Shown here one piece after another: positions 12,751 through 26,095 of a stretch of 64,000 bases of DNA (positions are counted from its first letter, which is position 1; each line of letters starts with the position of its first letter). This DNA comes from Enoplosus armatus (lineage: Eukaryota > Chordata > Actinopteri > Centrarchiformes > Enoplosidae). The translations under genes and the position numbers were made by a program. The stretch lies in the NCBI RefSeq assembly GCF_043641665.1, contig NC_092193.1, forward strand, positions 5,856,001 to 5,920,000. The letters are read 5' to 3'. A model generated the notes under the pieces. The model was not told where the DNA came from. It saw only the letters and a program-made list of their open reading frames with translations, and ran no database searches.

Positions 12751-15700
12751 TTACTGGTCGATCACCAGCCAGCGCTCGGTGCTCGTCTGCATGTCCTGTC
12801 CGCTCAGAGGCTCCCGCAGTCGGATCTTCACTTCAACACGACCTCCTGTGGCCTTCCGACCGTCCATCACCTGCCGCGAGAGACACAAGGATCTAAGATA
12901 CGGGTATTTTCTGGCACACGAGTCGTCAGTGAACGTCTTAGAAAACAAGACTGTTGTTCGTTGGTGTCAGAATCAAACTCACCTCTACGATCTCCCTGAC
13001 CTCACTCTCTGACTCCAGCTTGTCCAGCTTTACGAGGGCCGTCCCGATCGGCTTGTCGCTCCGCAAGAAACCACTGCGAGACGACAGGCGACGACAGCAT
13101 CATGTCACGGGCTCAACACGATAACAATGAACTACATACAGCTCGTTTTCAGCCACTCTGTTTTATTATTTCACATCTGCATCAACTGGTTTTCATCTGA
13201 TTACTTGTTTCAGTGTTTAGAGAAAACTGGAAGTAATTTTACACACCTCTCTCCTTGGTCATGGTCATTGGTCCCGTGGTTTTAACTAAAATGTGCATGC
13301 ACTTCAGATTACTGCTGACTAATTATAAGATTTTATATTTCTTACTTTACCTTAGAACTGTGTGACACGCCGCTATAATATCGTATAGCTTATCAGGATA
13401 CTTTGGTACACATTACATTGTGTTTTTTCCCTCCTTTTCTTTCACTCCAGTATGAAAATCAACTTGCAGAAACTTCAAACACACTTAAAATGCATTACAT
13501 TGATCATTTAGTTGTAGGTCTCTGTGATACCTTTTTAATATTAAGATATCAGGGTTCTCATGTCTAAATAAAGCTGAAAAGTTAAAATATGTCACTGTAT
13601 GAAAAATATTTTGGTTTTGTTCTCGTAAAAAAATACACATAAACGCTTTTACTTCAGTGGGATGTGCCGATGTAATTTTCAAATATCTTTTTGTATACAA
13701 TTTTAGCAAATATTGTTATCAATATTGTGACAATGCTGCTGTGATCATTACATTACATTTGTCCATATTGTCGTTGTTGTTTTGACAAAGTTATATTGTT
13801 GTCACACTGTGATGACTGAGCAGGAAACTGAAAACTGAAAACTATTCTTTGTTGATGCATTTAAAGAAGCTTTGAATTCTGAGATTTGAGTCACAAATTC
13901 CCAAAGAAAAACACACATTCACTGCTTCCCGACCTGCTGCTGTGGTCGATTACCAAACTGCAGTCTGAGCTCATACATTTGTTCCAGCAGCTCAGAGAGG
14001 ATGCTGCACCGCGGGGCGAGCAGCTGTCTGTGACTCACCCTTTGTGCAGCAGCTCCAGTTTGAGGCCTTTAGACGTCACCACCCTCCTGAAGCCGCGGTG
14101 GTTACGGTTGATTGACAGGGTGAAGCTCTGGTTGTATTCTGGCGAGAAGACATCACAGATGAAGAGATGTGGTGTTGTGATACATCGCATCAAGTATTTT
14201 AGACAAATACACCATAAATACAGTTTTTATACCTGAAATTCTGAAGTCATTAGTTCAAACACAACCCTTTTAAACAATAAGCTGACTCAACATCCATATT
14301 AACCTACAATGGAATATAAATTAGAGTTTATTATTGTCGTTTTATTTGCACATCTGTGAAGCCTCCACATCTTACTTTACCATGAACATTTCATCCTCCG
14401 CACTTTAAAACACTATGCAGCTCTTTTCTTTTCTTGATTATTTTGAAATAAAACAATGCACATAGTCCTAAAACATAAATGTGCCATCTCAGAAAATAAT
14501 TTCACAAATAACTTCAAGAAACAAAGTAAACATATTTAGAATAATTTGAAGAGTTCATGGATGCACTGCAGCATCACAAGAGTTTTGTGTTTAAATTTAG
14601 ACTAATTGAAGAGATGTTAAAAGGGATGTTAGATAACTTCAGTATTTGATTGACAAAATTAAAAAATATTTAACTAACATTTTTCAAAAAGGAGAGTGCA
14701 CTAAATTTTTTGAAAACAAAATATCCACATTTATTTGGGAGGAAACGTCACTGCAGATCCACATTGTGGACAAATCTTCAGCGATGTTCGTGTCTCACCT
14801 GGGGAGTTAGTGTTCTTGATGACAGCTGTTTTGTGTTTCTGTGGCTGCTCCTGGTGGTAAAACAGAACAGAAACCAAGACTTTAAGGAGAGAAGTCACTG
14901 GTATGAATCGTCTCTGCAGCCTGTGAAAATGAAAACGAGCTGCAGTGCGAGTCTCTTACCGTGCTCGGGTACGGGAAGTCAAACTTGATGAAGGCATCCA
15001 GATCGTTTGTTTGGATTCCTGAAGGAGAAAGTTTACCACAAAGCATCAACCACTGCGTGCTTTTCCTCCAATATTTTTATTTTTTTAGTATTTAATTCAT
15101 GACTGAATTTAAACAGTAAATTGTTCAACAAGGCTGTAAAAACATAAAGCTAAAGGTCGCAGCAAATTATATCTAAGACTTCTTAAGACATTTTTACTGA
15201 AAACAAGACCAACTTCAAACACGGAGAGGAATACAAAATGAAAACAACTGTAGATCAGCTGGGAGACTTTAATCATTTTTCCAGTACTTGCAGACACCAT
15301 GTGGACCCACTGTACTGTATTGTTAAGGACTGATAGGTGAAGCGGTTTGTTTTTACCACTTGGAGCAGGAAGATTCATCCCTTTGACAATAATAACAACC
15401 ATGTCAGTGCTGCTCAGCTCTGGAAATATCCTGAAAAGAAGGACGACAGACAGGGAAAAAGATAATGGACAATGAAATACGATCCAGGAAGTCCAGTTTG
15501 AGTAACAGATTTATGTGTTTAAAGGTTTTTCAGACACCAAAACACAGTGCAACAGTTTGTCAAACTCACAGACAGGATTTTACAACTCTGGAAAGTTGTT
15601 TTTTTTTATCTTTCCTGCGTTAAACTGTGTAGGTGTGCCAAATAAAGTGGCCAGGGAGAGTATATGTCTAAAGATTTTACTTTAAGTTTCTATTTTCTTA

Positions 15701-15922
15701 CACCTCCATAACTAATGAGTCAGAACTTGTGAGGACTAAAGAAACACGTGTAGTTAACTTTTGCAGTATAATGTAATAAAAATGTCTGACCTGACAGTGT
15801 GAAACGATCTCTCCTCAAAGTGATGTTTAGGAGGAGGCAGACCTCTCGACTGAGCCAGCTTCAGGACCTCCAGACTCTTCTTACAGCTCTCCGCCATCTT
15901 CTCAAACCTGGAGCGATCGAGT

Positions 15923-15966
<44 letters not shown>

Positions 15967-18900
15967 GAGGAAACATCTGTGAGACATCAGCCAACTCTAC
16001 GTGGTTTATAACATCATGCTGTTCTTGTTTACAGTGTATTTTAAGATTGAACTAATCAGGTATACGGTTTAATTAAAGACACAAAAAGAAAAAAAAATAA
16101 TCTATCAATCCTAATAATAAAGTTTGTTAATCAGGTTAAAATAAAATAAAGCTTTATATCATTAATTGATATGATAACATCACTTTGGGCTCTGATAACA
16201 CATTTTTGTAATTTCTTGACATTTTATAGACTGGACAATGGAGTAATTTATTATAAAATGGAAAATCAATTTAATGCAAATAGATAAACAGATTTATTGC
16301 TAATGAAAATAGCTCTCCAGTGTTATCACTGGGTTTAGAGTTTGTACGTAAAAACTATTTACTGCTTACTTTGTTGTTTCAGCGACGTTCCCCAGGTGTG
16401 TGAATTGCTTGGAGTGAGTCATACATTTCTAAAAGGAGGAAAGCCAGAAGGAACCTCAGACATCTCACAGAACAGAAGTTAAAGAACAGTGTAGAGCGAC
16501 CGGGCTGGGAACAGAAAAACAAAATCTTTTCTTTTTGGCATCAGAATTAATTTAAAACTTATATGTATGCATATATGAGAGCTGAAAATGTTGGATTCTG
16601 GAGGGATTTAAGTTTCTTCTGGAATTCTGAACATGATGCACATGACGATGGAGTTCAAACATGTTTGAAGAAGTTTACTTGTATGGTAAAAATGTTGAAT
16701 TAAACAAGGGAAATACATTTAAGTGCATTAATTTAGACTTGATTACAGTATCGGAGAGTTCTGTTGTTACTTTCTAGACCCTGATACAGCTGTAATCCAC
16801 ATCTTATCATCATGTAATTGATATGCAGGAATTCCCAATTTTGTATACTTATATAATATATATAGAAATCTTGTTTCTAGTTTGTTGCAATGACCATATT
16901 TACCCATGAAGATATTAAACATCAATCTTATGTATCCTGGTAACAATCAGCCCTAATTGAACATGATGCTCTACGTAGTAAACTTCACACTTTGGAATTA
17001 ACATTTTTATTTTAGAAAATGCTAAAAGTTTCTGAAGTTCTAAAGTTTATTCAATTTCAAACATAAGCAGTGGTTGGAAGATGTCAAAAGTATTCATAGA
17101 TGACAACACTTGATTAACGACCGCGAACACAACAACATGATAATCTGTAATCGTGGAACTCTTTCAGTCCTTGTCCCGCAGTTTTACCTCATGCTGCTCT
17201 TTGAGGATCTTGGCCAGTTGTGTGTAAACCTGCTCTGCTTTCTCTGAGATCTGCACGTCACTGTGATGGACCAGGATGAAGTCGTCATCTTCGTCACCAG
17301 GGGGCGACGGCACCTACAGGTACAGCACACAGAGGGTCAGCCACAGTCGGACTCCACATGCACATGCAAGCCACTGAAATTTTACCACGGGCGAGTAAAT
17401 CAAGCTGTGAGATATTTGTTTTTATTTTTTATTTATTTTTATTATTCTAACTGAGCGAATTCTAAGCTAATTTTCTTTCCCTTTCACATTATTGTTTTAA
17501 CTACTGAATCAAAAACAAGTAATAACTTTATCAACGATCTAAGAATGAGTTCTACTGACTGAAAAAGGCCTCTTTCTAACACCAAGCTGAGTTTATGTAA
17601 ATCATACAAAGGATTCACGTGAGTAAACCTCCTGTCTGCTCACCGTGCTGATGTCCACAGTTTTGCCGCTGCGCGCTGCCTCGATCATGGGCTCGAAGCC
17701 TTTGGCATTGCGGAGGAAAATCTTGGCCTGCTCCATGTCGTTCTTCTGCTTCGCCTGCAGAGCCGCCTTCAAGTACTGCTTCTTCCTGCCCTCCAGGAAC
17801 TCCAGCTGCTGAACCGCTGGAGGACGAAGAAAGACAGAAAATCCAAAGTAAACATCCAGATGTAGTTTTGAGAGGGGATCAGGTTTTCCAGCAGATGATC
17901 GGTCTAAGTTTTGTTGATTTTGGTCTCTTGTGCTGTATCTTAAATCGTAAAACCCAGAACTGTGCTACTTCCTGGCAATATGCGCTGCTACAGAGCCAAA
18001 CTTAAGAATTACTTTTATATCTTTTGATGTTTTTAATCGTCACAGAAATGAAATGGACTTCTGTCACCTGCTTCACAAGAGGATGAATGAATTGAGTGTT
18101 TTGGAGGACATGTAGGGGACAGACCCGTTGGTGAGAGTCCTTCTCTGGTGGTTGTTCTGTCAGGTGAAGCTGACGGAGTCCTTTTCCTTCCTTGACTTGA
18201 AGTGGGGACGTCTAACATGGGCTTCTTTGGCTCTTCTGGAACAGCTGGCTTAGACTACAACAAACACAAAACACTGTACCGACAATTTATCTACAAAAAC
18301 ATGATTAAAACATTATAATGTGCGGGTGATAGCCCACCTCCTCCTCCTCATCTTCTTCTTCATCTGCTATTTCGGCAGCATCAGAGGAGACGAGCTTATC
18401 GGCGGCCTCCAGAGCAGCGACGAATCCCTGCTCAGCTCCTGTCGCCTTCTGGCCCGGGATTGGAGGAAAACCTGAAAGATAAACACAAATTCTTATCATG
18501 TCTGGTATAACAGCGCACACAGTAACACCGCGGGACTACAGAACCAGAAACACAATTCAAATCCAATTTCACGGATCTAAATGTAACTTGGAAAATTACA
18601 CTGTCAACTCAAAAACATGAGTCACAAAGGAGTCTCACCAGGGGGAACCGGCAGCTCCTCAAAGTTGACCGCTTTTCCTGCTTTGTGAGCTCGGATGGCA
18701 CTCTGGTATTGCTGCAGGAGGAGAGAGGTTAGATATTTTTACACAGCAGAGGTAATGCTACTGTAATGAGGGAAAATGAGAAAAGTTTTGTTGCTACAAA
18801 GTGCTAGAAATATAGTGTTTTTGAGAATAGTGCCATTATTGTTTTGTCATTGTATTTAATGTCTGAACTGGTTTTATTCATAATAAACATGACAAATCTC

Positions 18901-21900
18901 TGTCATACTGTCTTAAATTGCTAAATATACAAGAACCAACTGAAAAAAAGAAGCTGTAAAAAGATGAAGATCTTTTAACACATTTTACTCAGTTATACTG
19001 AATACTTTGTACTTGTTTTTCCTTTTGACTAAACCATGATTTCACAGAGGTAAACTCATATTCATATTTAGTCATAAAGTGCCAGCTTCGTTCTATTTAT
19101 TACACCTGTAACTGAGAGACGACCACGCAGAAAGACCAAACCTGGTAGCCGAGTTCTGTAAAAGTAAATACAGACATCGGGAGGAGAGTCTGTCCTTGTA
19201 CCTTGGCAATACGGTCGTGCATTCGGGCCTTGCGGTCGTCTCCACTGGCTTTGGCCTGATTGGACGCCTCCACATACTTGGCTCGTCTCTGCTCGAGAGC
19301 CTCCAGCACGTCTTTGGGAGCTGCAGGGGCTGACGAGGGGGGAAGGGCTGGGGGGGGGGGGGGGGGGGGGTTGAGGCAACAATGAGAGTTTCTCAATATG
19401 TATGTTTCTGTTTCGAGATTTCAAAACTAATGTTATTATACATACATATACACACACACACACACAGTAGTATGTCGGTTTTCTTCTTTCTGTTAGGAAA
19501 ACTTCTTTCAGTTTCACACTGCTACATGGATTAACTGACAAGTAGCATGTGTATGACTTTCCATTAGTTCTATTCACCCATTGCAGTCGGCCAGATTATC
19601 TTTATCATTCATTATCATTCATGTAAAAGTTTGTTGAATGTATTGTTGTTTTTATTCCAAACAGTCTCTGCAGGCATTCTTATACATAACCATGTTGTGC
19701 ATGACACAAGCAGTGTGTTTTCATCTCTTTGAAGTCACCTCTAATGTTGAAACTCAAGCTGACATGAGCTGGTTGATATAAATACTGTTACGAGAAGGAA
19801 GTAAACAGGAAACAGAACTGCGTGACTGGCCAAAAAGAAGCAAATTCATACGGTTAATAAATGATGAAATGATTACTACCTGGAGCTGCTGCAGCCGGTT
19901 GGGTGACTTCTATGTTTTGCCCAGAGGAAGGTTCCTTCACTGGAGAAGAGCCTCCTCCTGAACCTATAAACACAATAACTCGAGATCAACTGAGAAGAAG
20001 CAGATACAACAGGTTTCTGTCCGGTAAGATTAGTTCTGTTTCCTGTATATCAAGTTGCTCCTGATGGGATTGATCATAATTCACCTGCACAATTACAAAT
20101 TACATCTACTTTTTCACTGTTTTTTAAATAATTTTTCATCACTTCACATCAGTGTTTTATAGGTCCATCTTACTGCTACTCAAAGTCTCAGAGAAGCCAA
20201 ATCAGTACACATCTTTGAAAAAAGCATCTTAAAACATTTTTGTTTTCTTCTGCTTTAATTTTTATTTTATTTTATAGTGTGTTTTACACTTATTTCTCCT
20301 TGTTTTATTATGCGTCTTATGTTTCCCCCTTTCCATTTTATTCTTCCTGTAAATCACTTTGTAACTTCTGATAAATTGAAAGTTTGCTTGCTTGTTTACT
20401 AAAATAAAAACCTGTTATTCCAGTGTTCCTTACCCTGTCCTGGAGATGGAGGAAGACCACTCAGGTCCACTGCTTGTCCTTTCTCCAACGCCTCAATCAC
20501 TGCATCAAACCTCTGCACCAAAAAAATACCAAAAACCCAAACTCTGTTAACATAATGACGGTCTTTGTCAACTTCCAAATTGTTGGCATGTTTCACATAC
20601 TTGAGAGAGAAATCCTGCAGTCAACAGGCTCAGACAACCGACTGCACAAATTTGAACTTTAAATATTACAAAATAAATATTGCTGATACATAAAAGACGT
20701 CCAATTTGGTTTAGTTTCAAGATAATGACACAGTACACATGTATCTATTATCAGACAGTGTGTCTATTATCACAAAGCAGGCATGCTGCTACATTCCTAC
20801 AGCAGAAACTTGCTCTACTTAGCAAAATAGTTTGAATGCTGTTTCCAGTTCCAGCAGAACACAAAGCTTCATTATGTGCATTTAGCTCGTAGTGGTATAA
20901 AGGTACATAAAACGTAACAGACAGAATCAAAGAAACTGTTTTATTTTATAGACAGTTGTAACTCACCAACTGTATATTTTGTTTTACGATAATGGAAAGA
21001 CAAGAGTGATTCATCCTGCTGACATTGAATGTTGTCTAGAATTTCAAGTTTGTGAAACATATTGAAACTGTTTGGTTCAAAATAAATAGATATCATGTGC
21101 GTTTTTTATCATGAAATTTTAAAAACTGAATCGTCCATATCCAGATTCAACAAGGAAGTTGTCACATTAGTCTACATTTTAAGCAAATTTCTTCCACACA
21201 GTCCTTTCCTGATGCCATGTTAAAACAAAGTATTCACTGAGAATAAAATGCTTAGTTTTAGGAAATTCAAATTTATACAAAACACTCAACACTGCTGATA
21301 CAAATTTCTGCACAAGAGACAAAGAAATCACTCAGGGTTGAAGTCTTTTTACTTACCTTGCTGGTCTTGAAGTAAAGCCGAGCTTGCTCCAGGTCTCCCT
21401 GCTTCTTGGCTCTCAGAGCTGCCATCTTATATTCTTTCTGCCTCTCCAACAGCATCGTCTTGGTCGCCTCATTTGCTGTGGATTCACGGGACAGAAACAC
21501 TGAACAATTACAGCAGTGAAAAGCCACTTTACAATTTAGAACCAAAAAATAAATCTAATCAACATTTCCTTGAGTCTACGAGCTCACAAGTCTATTTACC
21601 AATGCTAAGCACGACCCCCCTTAGTTACTGTTGCTATATCAGACAAGTTTTGGTTTAACAATTTGGCAACGTCTACAACTTTTAGCCACCTTTTGATACC
21701 TTGTTTTAGTATTCAGAAATTAAATAAAAACACTATCTGGGATACCAAATGTCATGGTTTCACATCCTACAGGCACATCTTCCGACCATCTTTAAAATGT
21801 TACTTCTAGTGTTAATGTAGGCAAGTAGTCTGTGCTTCGCTCTGACTGGTGAACTGAGGGGAATGGGGCAGAATTAAAGATCTGTCGGCCGCATAAAATC

Positions 21901-24900
21901 ATGTTTCCTGTTTTTAATTGTATGTCGTACTTTCTCTAATACGCAAATATTGTCACTGATATAATGTTCTTGTATAATCCAACTCACATGTCTGACTGGT
22001 CCGAGGCTGGTTGCTTGGCTCCTCTGGAGATGGGACGCTGCTCAGAGTGTGCTCTTCGTCACTGCTGGGGGTGACGATCTCTGGAACAGCAGGCGGCGGC
22101 AACGTGGCCTCTGATTCCCCCTGTTGATCTGAAGGAGTGGATTTAGGAGGTGAGGGTACAGGGGGAGCAGGTCGTGGGGGAACAGCCGGCTTAGAGGCGG
22201 CACTCGGGGCTCCGGTGGCAACAGGAGGAGGGATCTCTGCCTCGTTCACTGGTCTCCCTTTTTTCGCAGCAGCTAACATCGACTCCAGAGTCTGCAGAGA
22301 GCAACATTAACAATCACTCACTCAATCATTGTATAGGAAGTGTGAATTCATTCATTAATTCACCCATGATAAAGCCATTAGCTACAACTTATAAATCTTT
22401 AAACGCCTCATTAGAAACTGGTACCAACAAATCTGTGTAACATATATAATATCCCACATTTCAACAATGACAGACAATAATTCATAATGAAAACGTTGCC
22501 GTAACTCTATAATATCTTGTCATCAGGCAGTAGTTTCACTCACCTTCAGTCCGCGATCGTACCTCCTGGCTTTGGAGGTCTCCCCTGCAGTCTTGGCGTT
22601 TTGTAGGGCCGTCTTGTACATGGCTGCTCTCTCCTCCAGGGTGTGCTGGAGGCTGCCGGGCGCTGCTGAGGAGGCCTTTACTTCCTGCTGCTTCACCAAA
22701 ACAACGGGCAGGTACTGTCAACATTATCTGAAAACAGCTGATAAAATCTATGCTAGATCGAGAAATTACTCAGCAGGCAGAACTGTGGGCTGAGAACATA
22801 AAGTATTTGTTACAGAGAAACAGGACAGAAAATACTGATAGCAATTTCTATACGTCATCTTTGGTACTTTAAGTACACAGAAACACAGGTGGGATAAATA
22901 ATGTGTTTATAGACTATTCTACCAGTCACACCATCCAGTAAAAAACTGCTGTTTGGAGATACAGTTATGCTTAAACAAATGATTTAAGATAAAAATAAGC
23001 AGCAAGAAGGCAGGCAAGAAGGACAAATACATCTGCCCTTTCCTGTTACCAGCAACAGCTGAAATTTTCTGTCATTTGATACAGATTGTGATGGATGGTG
23101 TGGACAATTACAAGGCTGTACTGTACCTGTGGCGGTGAGGACTCTGGTGTTTCAGCTTGAGAAGACTCAGCAGTGGCAGAGGATGTGCAGGAAACAGTAA
23201 CAGCATCCTCAGCTTCCCCCTCACCCACCACTTCCTGTAGCTCTGCCTGATGGGGAAAAAATACAGCAACTGATCAACAGCCAACTTTGATTGTTCATAT
23301 GCAAAGCTGGATTTCAGAAGTGCAGAGTGTGAGAAGAGATTTCCGTTGGCCTGTTTGGTAAAACGTGCAGTTGTCTGAGAAATGAAAGTTCTGTAAACCA
23401 AAATGTGCAGATGAAAGTAATGGGGCAGTAATTGATAAGATGGACCTCAGCTTCAGCTGTTTAACTGGGTTAAGAGGAGGATCAGTGCCTGGATAAATTA
23501 GCCCACCTGTATGTAGGAATATCATCTTTGTGAATACAAAATAAACTTTAAAAGTACAGTATATCAAGAATTAAAAACTTATGTCTTAGCAGGACTTAGA
23601 AAAACGTGCGCCTGCTTTTATCTTTAGTAGGCTTGACTACTGTATATGTGCTGCAGAACGCTGCAGAACGAGCCCTCACAAAGACCAAGAAAGTGGAAGA
23701 CATCACTCCAATACTCAGATCTTTGGACTGACTTCCTGTGTGTACAGTAACACCTAGATTTTCCAGTTTGTCTCCTCCACTACGCAGTCAGAAACTTTAC
23801 ATGTTGACAGTGGGGTTGCTCTGGTGGTTACTGTAATTACTAATAAATCCTTGAAAGTAGCAATTCATCAAACAGGAAAGTGTTTCGAACCAAAGATGTT
23901 AAGACGTGATATTCTCACTCAACACTAAACTTTTAGTCATTAAAATAACAGTTACATTTGAAGTGCCTTTCATGTGATCCAAGGACACTTTAAATGAAAG
24001 CTGGCTAAAAATAACACCCTGGCTGAAAAGATACACAGTATTAAGATAAATCTATATTTGTGTCAGTAACAGAACATTTTCTTCTTTCAAACAAAGTAGC
24101 TCTGTACCACTTGGTTTACAACATAGGGTACTTTGTTATCTCAGTACTATACTTAGATAACCATAAACTTGATATTAAGGACGACTCACAGTGAGTGTCT
24201 GAAGGCAAGACTTTTAAACCACACGGCCAACATGCAATACAGTTTTCTTTTCAATGGCTGAACAGTTCATTGAATACATCTGTAGGTTTGTGCAGCAACT
24301 TGAATTCATTCTTGTATTTAAAAGAAGTGTCTGGTAAATAACCTACTTTGTCAGAAGCAGCCTCAAACCCTGATATGAGAATTAATACACACAACACCAA
24401 CCAATAGATCTTCATCGTCTTCCAGGTTACTGTCATCTTCATCGTCGTCCACGTCCCTCATACACTCGTCAGCCATTCTTGCGATGTCTTCCATGGGCAG
24501 CGGGCCTACGACACAAACATGACGCCATGTATCCAACAGGGTTTGTATGTGACATCAACAACCCATATCACATTGTAATGAACTAATAATTTAAATGTCA
24601 GTAAGTGTCATTAGTGGTGACTTTTCCAGGATAATAAATATGCAGATATGCATTTCTTTGTCACGTTGTTGCTGGAAGTTTTCAGCAGCTTAAGTGCCTT
24701 CTTGGATGCCCCTATGGTAGATAAAACACGATAAACTGCCCTCTGCGGTGCCTTTCCAGTGGCGAAACTGTGATAAAGTGCCCTCAAGGGTGCCTTTCCA
24801 GCGGAGAAAACACAATGCAGTGCCATATAGGCTGCCGTTTCACCATAAATGCATCACGACTTTCTCCACACTGGTGCTCAACAGCATGCAGCTGGTGCCC

Positions 24901-25616
24901 CTCAGACTGACTGAAGTCTGCCACTGATGGCTGTATATCCCAGCCGATAAATGACAAGATGTTGAATCACAGAAATGCTAAATATATGTTTTGAGTGTCA
25001 AGTGACAAGTTCATTTTTTCATGTCCTCCCCAGGACAATTCTTGGCCGCAATAAAAAAAAAAAATGTAATTTAAGAGAACCTTATCAAAAATGTTATGGG
25101 GGGGGGGTAGAGAAACTGTATGATGACAGCCAATGTGTCTTCTGATTTTTTAAACTCTCAAATATCAATATCGGCCTCAAAAATCCTGTATCAGTCGGGT
25201 TATATGGAGGCATGGTGACACAACTTCACGTTTCCAGGGGATGTTTACAGGATCATATATAAATATGATTTTTTTGATATATAAATCATAACCACTGCAC
25301 TCACTTTTCCCCTTCTGCTTGGCTCTCCCTCCAGCAGCAGCTTTATTTCCAGTGATAGCAGCAAGTTCAGCCTCCAAATCCGGGTCGTCCAGATTCCCCT
25401 CCATACCCATCATCATCTCCTCAGGGTCCAGGTCTACAAACAGACCCATCTGAAACCAGGAAGTACAAGATGAACTCCACCAGCGAAAACGTTACAATAA
25501 ACATCTTGCCGATAGCGTTCATCTCACATAAACGTTAATCAGTGTTGTTGTTACCTGCTTGGCTGCAGCAGCGCCCTGGCCTTTAAGTTGCGGTGCTCTC
25601 TTCTTTTTACCAAACA

Positions 25617-25617
<1 letters not shown>
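12751..25617 (-). CDS. cc2d1b: cc2d1b, coiled-coil and C2 domain-containing protein 1B (complete, 23 exons)
   Basis: Coding exons, 5' to 3': 25555-25617, 25305-25449, 24402-24505, 23127-23246, 22544-22714 (or acceptor at 22687), 21988-22291, 21357-21475, 20434-20512, 19880-19963, 19202-19347, 18639-18711, 18338-18471, 18068-18254, 17644-17816, 17188-17313, 16370-16428, 15791-15907, 15357-15430, 14960-15018, 14799-14850, 14039-14138, 12983-13073, 12751-12870. The product is about 899 residues and starts MFGKKKRAPQLKGQG. Four DM14 domains are visible at roughly residues 163-205, 304-365, 407-475 and 578-634 (for example RQKEYKMAALRAKKQGDLEQ), followed by a C2 domain at about 715-870 ending ERWLVIDQ. 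DM14 proteins (Lgd/Freud family) bind CHMP4-type ESCRT-III subunits; the vertebrate B form is also described as a HTR1A repressor. Synteny with zfyve9 supports B over A. The first exon-5 acceptor is uncertain by 27 bases, in phase. Confidence 0.93.
15928..15961. repeat. (AC)n microsatellite in a cc2d1b intron
   Basis: Uninterrupted AC run about 20 bases upstream (in gene sense) of the acceptor for the exon at 15791-15907. Confidence 0.9.
19351..19370 (-). repeat. Homopolymer G20/C20 at a cc2d1b splice acceptor
   Basis: Twenty G on the plus strand, read as C20 immediately followed by CAG and the exon ending at 19347. The homopolymer is the whole pyrimidine tract of this acceptor. Confidence 0.9.
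23616..23740 (+). mobile_element. Decayed LINE reverse-transcriptase fragment (L2/Rex1-like)
   Basis: Plus-strand translation gives FIFSRLDYC and, in another frame from 23651, LQNAAERALTKTKK followed by ITPILRSLD-stop-LPV. This matches the usual C-terminal RT motif order SRLDYC ... LQNAAARLL ... ITPVL.SLHWLPV of fish L2/Rex-type LINEs. A frameshift and a stop at the conserved Trp position show it is dead. It lies antisense in cc2d1b intron 3. Confidence 0.75.
24691..24850. repeat. 42-bp minisatellite, about four units
   Basis: Units begin at 24691, 24733, 24775 and 24817, exactly 42 bp apart, each with a core like AGTGCCCTC...GTGCCTTTCCAG. It lies in cc2d1b intron 2. Because 42 is a multiple of three, an open frame on the minus strand reads as 14-residue repeats (SAGKAPLRALYHS-like), but no splice evidence links it to the gene. 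Confidence 0.8.
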
Positions 25618-25648
<31 letters not shown>

Positions 25649-26095
25649 TGGCTTGTTGTTTAACAAGCCCCTAAGTGACAGTCCAGCGATCTAAACTACA
25701 CATACAAACACAAACGGATTGAGAAAATCGGTTTCCTGTTGTGTAATGTCATCGGTGTGATCGCAGTAGTTTAAATCATGTGAGCGGTCGTCAGGAGGCT
25801 CACAAACAGACAGTGAGAGGTAACGAGCTGCCAACTGACGGCAACGGTAGCCGAGCGGCTAGCTGCTAGCTAACCATGTTTCTTGCCGCTAACTCGAAAA
25901 GTTTGTTCATGAGCAAGAAGACGACTGTTTCTCTCACTGGTAGCAAACATTTAGGGGAGTTTTATCTAGCTTTAAACCCGTGTGTGTGTTTACCTGCTCG
26001 TTCAGTTCACTTCATCAGGTAGTTTTCGGAGGAACAGTTTCATTTCTGCGGTTTGACATGGTAATGATTTGTTTGAATACGCATGCGCAAAGCAA
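25618..26095 (-). promoter_or_regulatory. cc2d1b 5' UTR and promoter region
   Basis: Directly before the ATG the minus strand has a CAA/AAC-repeat leader (25618-25648), then an 8-bp-stem hairpin (25650-25669, arms GGCTTGTT and AACAAGCC). A likely untranslated first exon ends at a donor GAGCAG|GTAAAC near 25994. GCATGCGC at 26081-26088 fits an NRF1 site and probably marks the promoter. Confidence 0.5.

Noticed and set aside
19068..19577. 169-residue minus-strand open frame
   Set aside because: It is a shadow of the cc2d1b exon at 19202-19347 in the wrong frame, joined to poly-Pro from the C20 run.
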